From contig CAWJWL010000003.1 of the NCBI GenBank assembly GCA_963846565.1, positions 124,001 to 188,000 on the forward strand: DNA of 64,000 nt. The letters are read 5' to 3'. A model generated the notes under the pieces. The model ran no database searches. It worked only from the letters and a program-made list of their open reading frames with translations, and was not told the DNA's origin. The position numbers and the translations under genes were made by a program. Shown here one piece after another: positions 24,527 through 33,210 of the stretch (positions are counted from its first letter, which is position 1; every line of letters begins with the position of its first letter). The stretch is from WHSW01 sp963846565. Lineage in GTDB: Bacteria > Actinomycetota > Thermoleophilia > Solirubrobacterales > 70-9.

Positions 24527-24913
24527 CTACTTCCCGCCCTTGCGTTCGGCCTTCGCCGCCTGGCGCGCCTTGATCTCCTGCGCGCGCCGGCGCCGGTAGA
24601 AGAAGTTGTCGATGTAGTAGCCGAGCGGGACGTAGAGCGCCAGCATCACCACGGCGAGCAGCGCGGCCTCGCCGACGCCGCGGCTGAAGAGCAGGACGAC
24701 CACGAGGAAGAAGACGACCGCGCCGAGCAGGCCACGCATGAAGGCGCTGCGCCACGTCGGCGCGGTCTGCGCGCGCCGGTACTCCGAACGCCGCCGGGCC
24801 TGAGCCTTGGCCTCCTCGCGGGTCCGCGGACGACCGCCGCGGCCACGGCGGTCGATGCCGCCGCCCTGGGTGCCGCGATGCTTGCGCCGCCGCTTCTTCT
24901 TCGTCTGCGCCAC
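24527..24913 (-). CDS. Small basic two-helix membrane protein, unknown function
   Basis: 128 residues. Residues 1-50 are very basic (KKKRRRKHRGTQGGG, then REEAKAQARRRSEYRR), followed by two membrane helices (about 60-78 and 82-102), then a basic tail RRRRAQEIKARQAAKAERK. The layout suggests both ends in the cytoplasm, perhaps touching nucleic acid or ribosomes. It sits between ftcD and the MBL gene on the same strand. No family is recognised beyond similar proteins expected in relatives. Confidence 0.65.
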   Translation of the reverse strand: MAQTKKKRRRKHRGTQGGGIDRRGRGGRPRTREEAKAQARRRSEYRRAQTAPTWRSAFMRGLLGAVVFFLVVVLLFSRGVGEAALLAVVMLALYVPLGYYIDNFFYRRRRAQEIKARQAAKAERKGGK

Positions 24914-24924
24914 GGCGCAGCAGG

Positions 24925-25800
24925 CTAGCTCAAGCCAGCCAGGCGGCGCTCGATCAGATCGCGCTCGGGAACGAAGCCGGTGATCGGGACGTCCGCGGGG
25001 AGCCCGGCGACCGCGGCTTCGGGAACGAGACCGACGAGCTCGGCCTCGACCGGGCGCACGCCGTGCCGGGTGGCGAGCTCGCGCACCCGTTCGATCACCT
25101 CGGCGAGCGGAACGGCGATCGGATCGTGGACGTTGGTCGAGACCTGGGCGCGGCCCGCGAGGTCGACGGCCATCGCCCGTACCCCGGGGAGGCCACCGCC
25201 CGACTCGCGGAGCTCGGCGGCGATCGCAACGGCGATCTCGAGCTCGGCGGTGTCGAGGAGGAGGTTGAACGCGGCGAGGGGCGGGCGGGCGGTGACGAGG
25301 GTCGCGCCCGCGGTCTCGTGGGGGTGCGCGGGCCCGAGGTCGGGCGCGAGCTCGCCGTCGCGAAGCCGCCGGGCGAGCTCGCTCGGCCCGCCCCGGCGAA
25401 AGAAGGCCCGCTCACGCCGCTCGTCTCCGGTGGCGAGATCCCCGTAGAAGAAGACCGGGACGCCGAGCGCGGCGATCGACTCGGCCACCGTGCGTGCGGC
25501 GAGGCGCGCGGCCTCGCGGTCGGGCTCGGAGGCGAAGACGACCGGGCAGACGTCGAGCGCGCCAACTCGCGGGTGCGCGCCCTCCTGCGTGGCGACGTTG
25601 ACCCGCTCGACGCAGGCGGCGGCCCCGGCTGCGAGCGCGGGCACGGGATCCGCCGCGGCGAGGGTGAGGACCGTGCGGTTGTGAATCGCGTCGGAGTGGG
25701 TGTCGAGGACCTCCGCCCGTTCGGCGAAGGCCGCGACCACGGCATCGATCGTCTCGGCGTCGGTCCCCTCCGAGAAGTTCGGGACCGCTAGCAGCGTCAC
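24925..25800 (-). CDS. ftcD: Glutamate formimidoyltransferase
   Basis: 291 residues, the length of a single-domain transferase without the cyclodeaminase part. The N-terminus LLAVPNFSEGTD, HSDAIHNRTVLTL and GAHPRVGALDVCPVVF are family signatures; the His in HNR is near the catalytic position. It moves the formimino group from formimino-glutamate (histidine breakdown) to tetrahydrofolate. No other hut genes are in the window, so it may serve folate one-carbon metabolism. Confidence 0.9.
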   Translation of the reverse strand: MTLLAVPNFSEGTDAETIDAVVAAFAERAEVLDTHSDAIHNRTVLTLAAADPVPALAAGAAACVERVNVATQEGAHPRVGALDVCPVVFASEPDREAARLAARTVAESIAALGVPVFFYGDLATGDERRERAFFRRGGPSELARRLRDGELAPDLGPAHPHETAGATLVTARPPLAAFNLLLDTAELEIAVAIAAELRESGGGLPGVRAMAVDLAGRAQVSTNVHDPIAVPLAEVIERVRELATRHGVRPVEAELVGLVPEAAVAGLPADVPITGFVPERDLIERRLAGLS

Positions 25801-25810
25801 TGGCCGGAGG

Positions 25811-26797
25811 CTACGGGTGCGCTCCCCAGTCCGCCTTGTTCGGGAACTTCCCGCCGCCCAGGATGGCGTGCTTGCCCGAACCGTTCACCTTCATCACGAT
25901 CAGGTCGCTGCGCCCCTCCCCGAACTGCGTGTAGACGATCTTCCGCCCGTTCGGCGAGAACGACGGGTTGTTCGCGATCGCGTACGGCTTGTCGCCTCCC
26001 AGCCGCGGATTGTCCGTGAGCGCCTTCTTCCGACCGCCGTCGATGGGCATCACGAAGATGTTCGCCTTGCTCCCCGGTGCCCCCTTGTCGCCCGAGTCAA
26101 AGGCGATCCACTGCCCGTCCGGCGAGATGTCCGGGCGGGAGGCGTTGAGCCGGTACTTGGTCAAGCGCTCGAGGCCGGTGCCGTCGACGTTGACCCGGAA
26201 GATCGCCGATCGCTTGGCCGACTTGAAGCGCGAGAAGACGATCGTCGTCCCGTCGGGCGTGAACTGCGGCTCGCTGTCGAAACGGACCGCGTCGGGAGCG
26301 TCCGTCACACGCTGTGCGTCGTCGACGGTGACTCCGTCGGGATCGGAGGCGGGAATGATCCAGATGCCGTTCAGCGAGCGCTCTCCCCAGTCGGAGTCGA
26401 TCGCCAGGCTCGAGCCGTCGGGGGACCAGCCCGGGTTGCCGTGAAAGCCCGGGCCGCGCGTGAGCTGCGTCTCGTCGGATCCGTCCGCCGCCATCAGGTA
26501 GATCTGGATCGGGGCGCTGCGGCCGTCGATGTCGGTCCGGTCGCTGTCGAAGGCGATCGTCTGGCCGTCCGGAGACCAGTCGGAGATCACCGAGACTGCT
26601 CTGCGCGGCTTGCTCGTCGTCAGCTGCTTGACGTCACTGCCGTCGGGGTTCGCGGAGAAGATCTCGACGTGGTTGCCGACGGCGCGAGCAAACGAGATCC
26701 GCCCGTTCTCACCCTCGAACGTCGCCATGGACGGTGCGACGGCGAAGCCGATCGCGACCACGGCCACAGCTACGACCGCGCTTGCTAGACGGACCAT
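25811..26797 (-). CDS. Secreted TolB-like beta-propeller (PD40) protein
   Basis: 328 residues from an ATG with a strong GAGGAGG site. A signal peptide (about 2-27) precedes at least five PD40/WD40-like repeats marked by WSPDGQTIAFDSD, WSPDGSSLAIDSD, FTPDGTTIVFSR, ISPDGQWIAFDSG and FSPNGRKIVYTQ. Such propellers are binding scaffolds in the cell envelope; no catalytic domain is attached. It is a single gene in its strand context, 10 bp from ftcD. Confidence 0.87.
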   Translation of the reverse strand: MVRLASAVVAVAVVAIGFAVAPSMATFEGENGRISFARAVGNHVEIFSANPDGSDVKQLTTSKPRRAVSVISDWSPDGQTIAFDSDRTDIDGRSAPIQIYLMAADGSDETQLTRGPGFHGNPGWSPDGSSLAIDSDWGERSLNGIWIIPASDPDGVTVDDAQRVTDAPDAVRFDSEPQFTPDGTTIVFSRFKSAKRSAIFRVNVDGTGLERLTKYRLNASRPDISPDGQWIAFDSGDKGAPGSKANIFVMPIDGGRKKALTDNPRLGGDKPYAIANNPSFSPNGRKIVYTQFGEGRSDLIVMKVNGSGKHAILGGGKFPNKADWGAHP

Positions 26798-26883
26798 GAG
26801 CAACCTCCTCGGACGGGACACGGAGATTGCACCCTATACGCAGATCCGGCCGCCATTGCGTGCGTTTGCGCACGCTCGCCGGG

Positions 26884-27834
26884 TCAGACGAGCAGCTTGC
26901 CGCCGCTGACGAGGAGCTCGCCGTCGATCGTCAGCTCCGGCCGGGTGACGACGACGTCGATGTGGACCGGGACCTGGACCGTGCCGCCGATCCCCGCCGA
27001 GGCGCCGAAGGCGACGTGGCAGGTGCCGAGGATCTTCTCGTCCTCGAGCAGCTCGCCGGTCAGCATCGCCTTCTCGTTCGTCCCCACGCCGAGCTCGGCG
27101 ACGCCGGTGGCCTCGGGACCATGCATGCTCAGGAGCTCGTAGAGCTTCTCGCCCTCGGGCCCCGTTGCGCCGACGAGCCGACCGTCCTCGATCGTCAGCT
27201 CGACCGGCTCGCTGACCCGGCCGATCGCGGCGATCGTTCCGTCGACGACGAGCTTGCCGCCGCCCTCGGTCTCGATCGGGGCGACGAATCCCTCGCCGCA
27301 TGGCAGGTTGCCGAAGGCGCCCTTGGCGGTCAGGTCCCCGGTGTCCGGGATCCCCTCGCGGTCGCCGAGCGCGAGCCGCAGGTCGGACCCGTTCGGGCAC
27401 GTGAGCCGGGCCTCCGAGCCGGCCGTCAGCCGCTCGGCGACGGCGACGCCGCGCCGGTAGAGCTGCTCCATGTCGGCGCTCATCACCCGCGCCAGCATCT
27501 CCTCGCTGACCTCGGGAAGGGTCGCGATCCGCGCGCCGGCCTCGCACGCCTGGCGCCGCGCCGCGGTGTGCGACATCGACTGGATCGTGGGCGCGAGGAC
27601 GACATCGGAGGCCTTCATCGCAGCGGCGATCGCTCGCGGCGGCTCGGCGCCGTGGGACGGACGTTCGGTCATCAGCGCGAGCAGGGCGTCGGCGCCGGCC
27701 TTGCCGGCCTCGCCACGAAGCCGCTCGCCGAGCCCGATCGTCGCCGGATTGGCGATCACGAGGACCTCCTCGCTTTCGCGGACGGCGAGGCAGTCGTTGA
27801 TCACGGCGGCCATGGCTCGGTCGAGATCGCTCAT
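26884..27834 (-). CDS. M29-type aminopeptidase-like metalloprotein
   Basis: 316 residues. The pattern of leucyl aminopeptidase-like (M29/NicX) proteins is visible: ANPATIGLGERLR, SMSHTAARRQAC, NGSDLRLALGDREGIPDTG, a first metal-site segment GNLPCGEGFVAPIE, GVAELGVGTNEKA, and the terminal metal-binding GTCHVAFGASAG...PVHIDVVV. It is somewhat shorter than classical M29 enzymes (about 370-410). It could be an aminopeptidase or a related ring-opening dioxygenase; context does not decide. Confidence 0.75.
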   Translation of the reverse strand: MSDLDRAMAAVINDCLAVRESEEVLVIANPATIGLGERLRGEAGKAGADALLALMTERPSHGAEPPRAIAAAMKASDVVLAPTIQSMSHTAARRQACEAGARIATLPEVSEEMLARVMSADMEQLYRRGVAVAERLTAGSEARLTCPNGSDLRLALGDREGIPDTGDLTAKGAFGNLPCGEGFVAPIETEGGGKLVVDGTIAAIGRVSEPVELTIEDGRLVGATGPEGEKLYELLSMHGPEATGVAELGVGTNEKAMLTGELLEDEKILGTCHVAFGASAGIGGTVQVPVHIDVVVTRPELTIDGELLVSGGKLLV

Positions 27835-27876
27835 GGATTCAACCTACCGATCCGAACGAGGACGGCGACGCGTAGC

Positions 27877-28071
27877 TCAGTCGCCCTCTCCCTCCCCATC
27901 GTCCCCGGCGGCGCCGCCGCCGGCGTGGTGCTCCTCGCGGAGGTCGTAGTCGACGGGGACCGCGCCGTCGTCGGCGTCGGAGGGGTCGATCAGCGCCTGG
28001 TCTTTGAAGTCAGGATCGCGCGGCTCACGCGTTTCCTCGAAGTGCTCCTCGGGCTTGTCCTTCTCGTCCAT
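27877..28071 (-). CDS. Small acidic hydrophilic protein, unknown function
   Basis: About 64 residues starting MDEKDKPEEHFEETREP (an upstream in-frame ATG at 28104 is also possible). It is highly charged and lacks hydrophobic core segments, with VDYDLREEHHAGGG near the end, so it is probably disordered. It is divergent from the cupin gene. No family is recognised. Confidence 0.5.
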   Translation of the reverse strand: MDEKDKPEEHFEETREPRDPDFKDQALIDPSDADDGAVPVDYDLREEHHAGGGAAGDDGEGEGD

Positions 28072-28175
28072 CTCGATCCTCTCGGTCGCGTACGGTTGAA
28101 CCATGCCGCAGATTGCCAGCTACGCAAGGCGACCACGTCGCCAGCGGCGCACGAAACCGGGAAAGGAACCTGACG

Positions 28176-28568
28176 ATGGCAAATCCCTTCACGCATAAGA
28201 AGCTGACGGATCTCGAGGACATGGCCCGCAAGCACGGGCTCGGCGAGGTCCAGGAGGCGCGCTTTGCTAGCGGCGACCTCGAAACCACGGACACCGGCCT
28301 GAGCCACCTGCGGGTGAAGCCGGGCAAGCGCGGCGCGATCGCGCACAAGCACGAGGAGGCCGAGGAGGTCTACGTCGTCATCGCCGGCTCCGGCCGGCTC
28401 AAGCTCGACGACGAGATCATCGAGGTGGCGGAGCTCGACGCGATCAGGATCTCGCCGGACGTCGTCCGCGCCTTCGAAGCCGGGGACGACGGCCTCGAGG
28501 TGCTCGCTTTCGGGCCGCGCACTCCCGAGGACCGTGGCTCGCTGGTGGAAGACTTCTGGGACGACTGA
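28176..28568 (+). CDS. Single-domain cupin protein
   Basis: 130 residues from an ATG preceded by AAAGGA. Cupin motif 1 is present as GAIAHKHEEAEEVYVVIAGSG (metal ligands His, His, Glu), and motif 2 is weaker (ISPDVVRAFEAGDDGLEVLAFG, no clear His). It should bind a divalent metal. No partner gene identifies a substrate; the next gene is convergent. Confidence 0.82.
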   Translation: MANPFTHKKLTDLEDMARKHGLGEVQEARFASGDLETTDTGLSHLRVKPGKRGAIAHKHEEAEEVYVVIAGSGRLKLDDEIIEVAELDAIRISPDVVRAFEAGDDGLEVLAFGPRTPEDRGSLVEDFWDD

Positions 28569-28577
28569 GCCGCGAGC

Positions 28578-29312
28578 TCAGCTGAGTCCGTCGCGGAGCG
28601 TGCTCGCGTTGTCGGCGGCGAACGAGCCGGCGGCGTTGTTGAAGTAGGCGATCACCTCGGTCTTCGAGCGCCAGGCGGCGATCCGCCGCTTCCACCTGGC
28701 CACGTCCGCGGCCGAGTACGCGCCACCTGCGCTCTCCCCACCGCCGTGGAGACGCACGTAGGTCCAGGGGGCGGTTATCTCGCGCTCCTGGAAGGGGAAG
28801 TCGTGATCGTCTGAGATCGCGAGCGCGACGCCACGCTCGCGAAGCAGCGAGTAGACGTCGCCGGTGAACCAGGTCGCGTTGCGGAGCTCGACCACGTGGC
28901 GGCCCGGCGCGCGCTCGAGGATCACATCGAGGGCCGCATCGAGCCGCTCGTCGTTTCGCTTGAAGCTCGGGGGCAGTTGCCAGAGCACCGCCTCCAGCCT
29001 GCCCGCCTCGCGCACCGGCTCGATCGATGCGAGGAAGCGCTCGACGTACTTCTCCGGACTGTTGAGGCGCTTCACGTGGGTGATGTACCGGCTCGCCTTG
29101 ATCGAGAATCTGAAGCTCGGCGGCGTTTGCTCCAGCCAGGTGCCAACCGTCTTCGCCGACGGCAGCCCGTAGAAGGTGGAGTTGATCTCGACCGTGTCGA
29201 ACTCGCTCGCGTAGTGGGCGAGCCACAGGCGCTGGGGCATCTTCTCCGGGTAGAAGGCGCCGCGCCAGTCCTTGTAGGCCCAGCCCGAGCAGCCGATCCG
29301 CACCGGCTTCAT
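28578..29312 (-). CDS. DUF72 family TIM-barrel protein
   Basis: 244 residues, the normal length. Family signatures: IGCSGWAYKDWRGAFYPEKMP at the start, EINSTFYGLPS, FRFSIKASRYITHVKRL, LWQLPPSFKRNDERL, VELRNATWF, and the closing YVRLHGG and AYFNNAAGSFAADNA. The family is a conserved TIM barrel of unproven function. Its start overlaps the LtrA-like gene by 4 bp, so the two are co-translated. Confidence 0.92.
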   Translation of the reverse strand: MKPVRIGCSGWAYKDWRGAFYPEKMPQRLWLAHYASEFDTVEINSTFYGLPSAKTVGTWLEQTPPSFRFSIKASRYITHVKRLNSPEKYVERFLASIEPVREAGRLEAVLWQLPPSFKRNDERLDAALDVILERAPGRHVVELRNATWFTGDVYSLLRERGVALAISDDHDFPFQEREITAPWTYVRLHGGGESAGGAYSAADVARWKRRIAAWRSKTEVIAYFNNAAGSFAADNASTLRDGLS

Positions 29313-30508
29313 GCGCTGTGGCCGGAGTGCTCGCGCCGGGCCGCCACGCGCCCCTCGCCATAGGTGCGCGTCTCGTAGAGGATCATCGCGGCGAGCAGGG
29401 CGACCGCGATCGCCAGCGTCAGCAGGCCGGAGAGGTCGAGCGCCAGGGGGATCAACGCGACGAAGACGAGGGCCATCAGCAGGCGCCGGCCGTTCAGCGT
29501 CCGCGCGCCACGCAGCCTGATCAGGACGTGGCCGAGAAGGTAGATCGCGACCCCACCGAGGAGGGCGAACGCCGGTACGACTTTCAGCTGCTCGTCGGGA
29601 TGCGCGAGAACGTCGTGGAGGCCGAGCGCCGCGAGGACGATCCCCGCGATCAGCGGATAGTGGAGGTAGGAGTAGACGTCGCGAGCCATCTCGTTCTGCA
29701 CGCGCCCCGGCTCAGCGGCGACAAGGCGGCGCAGGTTCGCAATCGCGACGACGTCGAAGTAGATCCACCAGAGCGCGAACACGAGCCCCACGCCGAGCAC
29801 CGCCGCCGCGATCACGTCGCCGCTCAGGCCCACGTCGGCTGCCACTCCGAGGGCGACGATCGACTCGCCCAGGGCGACGATCACGATCAGGCCGTGGCGC
29901 TCGGCGAAGTGCTCGGGCATCAACTTCCAGCCGCTGGAGCCGAACAGGTAGGGCTCGGCGATGTCGAGCACCAGCGCGATCGACCAGATCACGGCCTGTG
30001 CAGTCCCGCCGATCGCCGCGCCGATGATCAGCAGCGCGATCGCAACCCCGGTGCCGACCGCAAAGCCGGAGACCGAACTGCGCAGCCCGGGCTCGTCGCG
30101 GCTCGCGATCAGAAACAGGGCCACATGGCCGGCGCGGACCAGTGCGTAGGCGATCGCGAACTCCATCGCGCGATCGCCGAACACCTCCGGCACGGCGAGG
30201 GCGCAGATCAGCAGTGCCGCCATCGCTCCGACGAGCGCCAGGCGGACGAACCCCTCCTCGGGATCGACAACGCTCGTCAGCCACGCGTAGCCGATCCAGG
30301 CCCACCAAAGCAGCGCGAGCACGAGCAGCCCCTGCGCCAGCCCCTCCCAGGAGTGCTCGGCGACCATCAGCCCGGTGCACTGCGTCAGCGCGAGGACGAA
30401 CACGAGGTCGAAGAAGAGCTCGAGCGGCATCACCCGCTCGCCCTCGCGCATCACGGCACTGATTCGACGTGCGCTCGAAGTCCCGGCCTCGGTCGTCACC
30501 ACGCGCAT
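29309..30508 (-). CDS. ltrA: Low temperature requirement protein A family membrane protein
   Basis: 399 residues with about 12 membrane helices. The LtrA signatures ELFFDLVFVLALTQ (about 30) and AERHGLIVIVALGESIVALG (about 205-225) are clear, as is WWIYFD. The name comes from a Listeria cold-growth mutant; the biochemical role is unknown. It precedes the DUF72 gene in a two-gene operon. Confidence 0.92.
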   Translation of the reverse strand: MRVVTTEAGTSSARRISAVMREGERVMPLELFFDLVFVLALTQCTGLMVAEHSWEGLAQGLLVLALLWWAWIGYAWLTSVVDPEEGFVRLALVGAMAALLICALAVPEVFGDRAMEFAIAYALVRAGHVALFLIASRDEPGLRSSVSGFAVGTGVAIALLIIGAAIGGTAQAVIWSIALVLDIAEPYLFGSSGWKLMPEHFAERHGLIVIVALGESIVALGVAADVGLSGDVIAAAVLGVGLVFALWWIYFDVVAIANLRRLVAAEPGRVQNEMARDVYSYLHYPLIAGIVLAALGLHDVLAHPDEQLKVVPAFALLGGVAIYLLGHVLIRLRGARTLNGRRLLMALVFVALIPLALDLSGLLTLAIAVALLAAMILYETRTYGEGRVAARREHSGHSA

Positions 30509-30577
30509 TCTCGCCGACCGGCGGCAATCCGGGGCGGGCGGCGGCCTGATCGCGCGCCGCCCGCACCGGCCCCGGGA

Positions 30578-31360
30578 TCAGGCCGTGACGGCGCTCGTTG
30601 CCAGCCACTCCTCGTAGCTCGGGCCGGCGAGCTTCGCGCTCGCACTCGGCAGCGCAGCGCCGTTCGCGTACAGATCGGCGTCGTGGTCGTTCTCCTCGCG
30701 CGTCTCCTGGACCCTGAGGTCGTCGCCGCGGCGTGCGATCAACGCCTCGGCGAGCGCCGCGAGCCGCTCCGCACGAGGCCCGGCGATCTCCGTGACGCGC
30801 CCGTTCTCGACCTCATCCTCCTCGGCGAGGTCGGCGAGGCCCTCGGCGGCCACGCGCGCGGCGATCGGCTGGGTCCGGAACTCGGGCACGTAGCTGACGC
30901 CGTCCCTCGTCGTCCACTCGACGAGTTGGGCGACGAACTCATGGAACTGCGACGCGCGCAGGATCCGCACGGGGAGCGGCCCGTTGAGCAGCGCCCGCTC
31001 CTGAGCGAGCTTGGCCGCGTTGTAGCCGCCCTCGAATGCGTCGATGCCGATGATCGAGATGACGACGATCCGCTCGACCCCGGCATCGGCGCCGGCCCGC
31101 TGGAGGTTGGCCGCCGAGGTCTTGAAGAACTCGGTCGCCGCAGTCTGATCGGACGACTCCTGGGTGGCGGTGTCGATGATCACCTCGATGCCCTCCAGCG
31201 CCTCCGCGAGCCCCTCGCCGGTGATCACGTCGACGCCATTCGAGCGCGAGATGGACACGACATCGTGCCCGCGGGCCTCGAGAACCTCGACGAGCGGCGC
31301 GCCGATACGGCCGGTCGCGCCGGTGACGGCGATCCGTTTCCTACCTGCTGTTGACTCCAT
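30578..31360 (-). CDS. NAD(P)-binding NmrA/atypical short-chain dehydrogenase
   Basis: 260 residues. The Rossmann motif is GATGRIGAPLVEVLEARGHDV near residue 14; IIDTATQESSDQ, IVVISIIGID and YNAAKLAQERAL follow, but without the classical Ser-Tyr-Lys triad of true SDR enzymes, typical of NmrA-like sensors and reductases. An ECF41-type promoter (31401-31426) lies upstream, divergent from the sigma gene; oxidoreductases are the usual partner targets of this sigma group. Confidence 0.85.
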   Translation of the reverse strand: MESTAGRKRIAVTGATGRIGAPLVEVLEARGHDVVSISRSNGVDVITGEGLAEALEGIEVIIDTATQESSDQTAATEFFKTSAANLQRAGADAGVERIVVISIIGIDAFEGGYNAAKLAQERALLNGPLPVRILRASQFHEFVAQLVEWTTRDGVSYVPEFRTQPIAARVAAEGLADLAEEDEVENGRVTEIAGPRAERLAALAEALIARRGDDLRVQETREENDHDADLYANGAALPSASAKLAGPSYEEWLATSAVTA

Positions 31361-31365
31361 GATTC

Positions 31366-31392
31366 TGTCCCTTCGCTCGATGTTCGTTCGTC
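31366..31392 (+). promoter_or_regulatory. Possible ECF41 autoregulatory promoter
   Basis: TGTCCCT-N16-CGTC matches the ECF41 promoter pattern TGTCACA-N16-CGTC at 5 of 7 plus 4 of 4 positions with identical spacing. It points at the sigma gene, whose ATG is 37 bp downstream. Weaker than its divergent twin. Confidence 0.5.
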
Positions 31393-31400
31393 ATTGGTTT

Positions 31401-31426
31401 GACGGACGCCAGCGCCAGGATGTGAC
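31401..31426 (-). promoter_or_regulatory. ECF41-type promoter of the NAD(P)-binding gene
   Basis: On the minus strand GGTCACA-N16-CGTC fits the ECF41 pattern TGTCACA-N16-CGTC in 6 of 7 plus 4 of 4 positions. It is located 41 bp upstream of the oxidoreductase start, while its -35 box abuts the sigma gene start codon (31429). Confidence 0.65.
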
Positions 31427-31428
31427 CG

Positions 31429-32325
31429 ATGCACGCGAACGAACTCGACCCGGACCGCCTCGCCAGGCAATTTGAGGAACACCGCACGCGCCTGCGCGCG
31501 GTGGCCTACCGGATGCTCGGCTCGATCGGCGAGGCCGACGACGCCGTGCAGGAGACGTGGCTGCGGCTGAGCCGCACCGACAGCGAGGAAATCGAGAACC
31601 TCGGCGGCTGGCTGACGACCGTGGTGGGCCGCATCTGCCTGGACATGCTGCGCTCGCACAAGAGACGCCGCGAGGACTTCTTCGGGCCGCACGTGCCCGA
31701 CCCCATCGTCTCGCCGCAGGACGCCATCGATCCCGAGCACGAGGCGCTGCTCACGGACTCAGTCGGCCTGGCGCTCATGGTCGTGCTCGAAACACTGAGC
31801 CCGGCGGAGCGGCTTGCATACGTACTCCACGACATGTTCAGCGTCCCGTTCGAGGAGATCGCGCCGCTCCTCGACCGCCAGCCGGCGGCGACGCGCAAGC
31901 TGGCGAGCCGCGCTCGCGGCCGCGTGGCCGACTCCGCGGTCGAGCCCGACGTCGACATCGGCCGCCAGCGCGAGGTCGTCGATGCCTTCTTCGCCGCCGC
32001 CCGCGAGGGCGACTTCGAGGCGCTCGTCTCGGTGCTCGACCCGAACGTCGTCCTCAACTCCGACGGCGGCGTGCTGCGGCGGGACTCCACCGTGCGCGTG
32101 GAGGGCGCCGATGCGGTCGGCGCGCGCGCGAACAGCTACGCCGCTCTCTCGCCGTACGTGAGGCCAGTGATGGTCAACGGCGTCGCCGGCGTCGTCGTCG
32201 CCCCCAAGGGCAAGCCGTTCGCGGTGATGGCGTTCACCGTCCGCGGTGGGCGAATCGTGGCGATCGAGGCGCTTGCCGACCCGGAGCGCCTCGCCAAACT
32301 CGACCTCTCGGCGCTCGAGAGCTGA
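31429..32325 (+). CDS. sigJ: ECF41-type RNA polymerase sigma factor with C-terminal NTF2-like domain
   Basis: 298 residues. Sigma region 2 (RAVAYRMLGSIGEADDAVQETWLRL, residues about 24-48) and region 4 (LSPAERLAYVLHDMFSVPFEEIAPLLDRQPAATRKLASRAR) are followed by a SnoaL/NTF2-like domain (about 180-298; REVVDAFFAAAREGDFEALVSVLDPNVVL, then LNSDGGVLRR). In this sigma group the C-terminal domain replaces the anti-sigma factor and tunes activity. It is divergent from an NAD(P)-binding gene that carries the matching promoter. Confidence 0.93.
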   Translation: MHANELDPDRLARQFEEHRTRLRAVAYRMLGSIGEADDAVQETWLRLSRTDSEEIENLGGWLTTVVGRICLDMLRSHKRRREDFFGPHVPDPIVSPQDAIDPEHEALLTDSVGLALMVVLETLSPAERLAYVLHDMFSVPFEEIAPLLDRQPAATRKLASRARGRVADSAVEPDVDIGRQREVVDAFFAAAREGDFEALVSVLDPNVVLNSDGGVLRRDSTVRVEGADAVGARANSYAALSPYVRPVMVNGVAGVVVAPKGKPFAVMAFTVRGGRIVAIEALADPERLAKLDLSALES

Positions 32326-32344
32326 AGCTACGATTCACGGCCCC

Positions 32345-32418
32345 GCCGGAGTAGCTCAGCTGGTTAGAGCAGCGGAATCATAATCCGCGTGTCGGGGGTT
32401 CGAGTCCCTCCTCCGGCA
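32345..32418 (+). tRNA. tRNA with CAU anticodon (elongator Met or Ile2)
   Basis: The complete cloverleaf is visible: acceptor GCCGGAG/CTCCGGC, D-arm GCTC...GAGC, anticodon stem GCGGA/TCCGC with loop ATCATAA (anticodon CAT at 32379-32381), T-arm GGGGGTTCGAGTCCCTC, discriminator A, no encoded CCA. The anticodon stem lacks the three G-C pairs of initiator tRNA. Whether it is Met or a lysidine-modified Ile2 cannot be settled by eye. It is the integration site of the following island. Confidence 0.95.
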
Positions 32419-32420
32419 TC
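32377..32420 (+). repeat. attL-type direct repeat (tRNA 3' half)
   Basis: 44 bases of the tRNA (from the anticodon loop to just past the 3' end) recur at 37978-38021 with one mismatch (T to C at position 14). This is the standard scar of a tyrosine-recombinase island in a tRNA gene; this copy restores the functional tRNA. Confidence 0.9.
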
Positions 32421-32427
32421 CTGGAAG

Positions 32428-32450
32428 CCCCGCAAAAACGGGGTTTTCTT
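32428..32450 (+). terminator. Intrinsic terminator of the tRNA
   Basis: CCCCG-CAAAAA-CGGGG followed by TTTTCTT, ten bases past the tRNA end. Confidence 0.8.
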
Positions 32451-32548
32451 CTGGCGTAACGCTGCACCGCTCATCGAAATCAGGCCGCGGGGCAACACCT
32501 GGGGCAACAGGTCGCAGGCGCGTGTCAGCAGAGACATGCGGGCCCTCC

Positions 32549-33210
32549 TCAAAGGCGATGCGAGAGCGCGGCCGTCGCCGAGACGGTCGGCGCGGGTCGC
32601 CGGTGGATGGTGCTGACGATCTCCTCCGTGTCGATCCCCTGGAGATAGACGCTCGTCACGCCGAGGTTGGCGTGGCCGAGCTGGCGCTGGATCGACGTTC
32701 AGCGGCACGCCCTCTCGCGCCATCTCCACGGCGTGTGCATGCCGTAGCTGGTGCGGCGCGAACCTGCGGCGAACGCCGGCCTGGGCTGCGACTCGCCGCA
32801 GGTTCTGGCGGGCAGCACTGTGCGTCCACGGCCGGCCGGCCGCCGGCCCGCTGATAGCGCACAGGAGCGGTCCGACCGGAAGCGTCTGACGGAGCTCGAG
32901 CCAATCGACAAGCTGACCCCACCCCCAGTCGTCCATGCCGACCTCGCGACGTTTCCCGCCCTTGCCCACTGCGAACCAGCAACGAACCCCGAGCACTCTC
33001 GAGGTCAGTCTCGGCGAGGGCGAGGGCCTCCGAAATCCGGAGCCCGGCCCGCCACAAGATCACGATCAGCGCCCGAAGTCTCAGTGCGTACGGCGATTCG
33101 CCGGCCGTCTTCATGACGGCGACGATCTCTTCCACACGGGGCGGATCGGCGGGGAAGCGACGCCCGGCTGTCGACCGCCGCAGGGTGACCGGTGTGCGGA
33201 TCTCCTCCAT
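32549..33210 (-). pseudogene. Tyrosine recombinase (XerC/phage integrase type) with two frameshifts
   Basis: Three frames join into a recombinase of about 220 residues: RALIVILWRAGLRISEALAL holds the first catalytic Arg; the second frame gives KGGKRREV and HQLRHAHAVEMAREG (His-x-x-Arg); the third gives LGHANLGVTSVYLQGID with the conserved His and the nucleophile Tyr. Breaks are at about 32965-32967 (an extra base in a G run) and about 32693. A strong AAGGAGG site precedes the ATG, so the gene was functional recently. The N-terminal SAM-like domain is short or missing. With both frameshifts real the enzyme is dead; sequence errors are possible. Confidence 0.85.
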
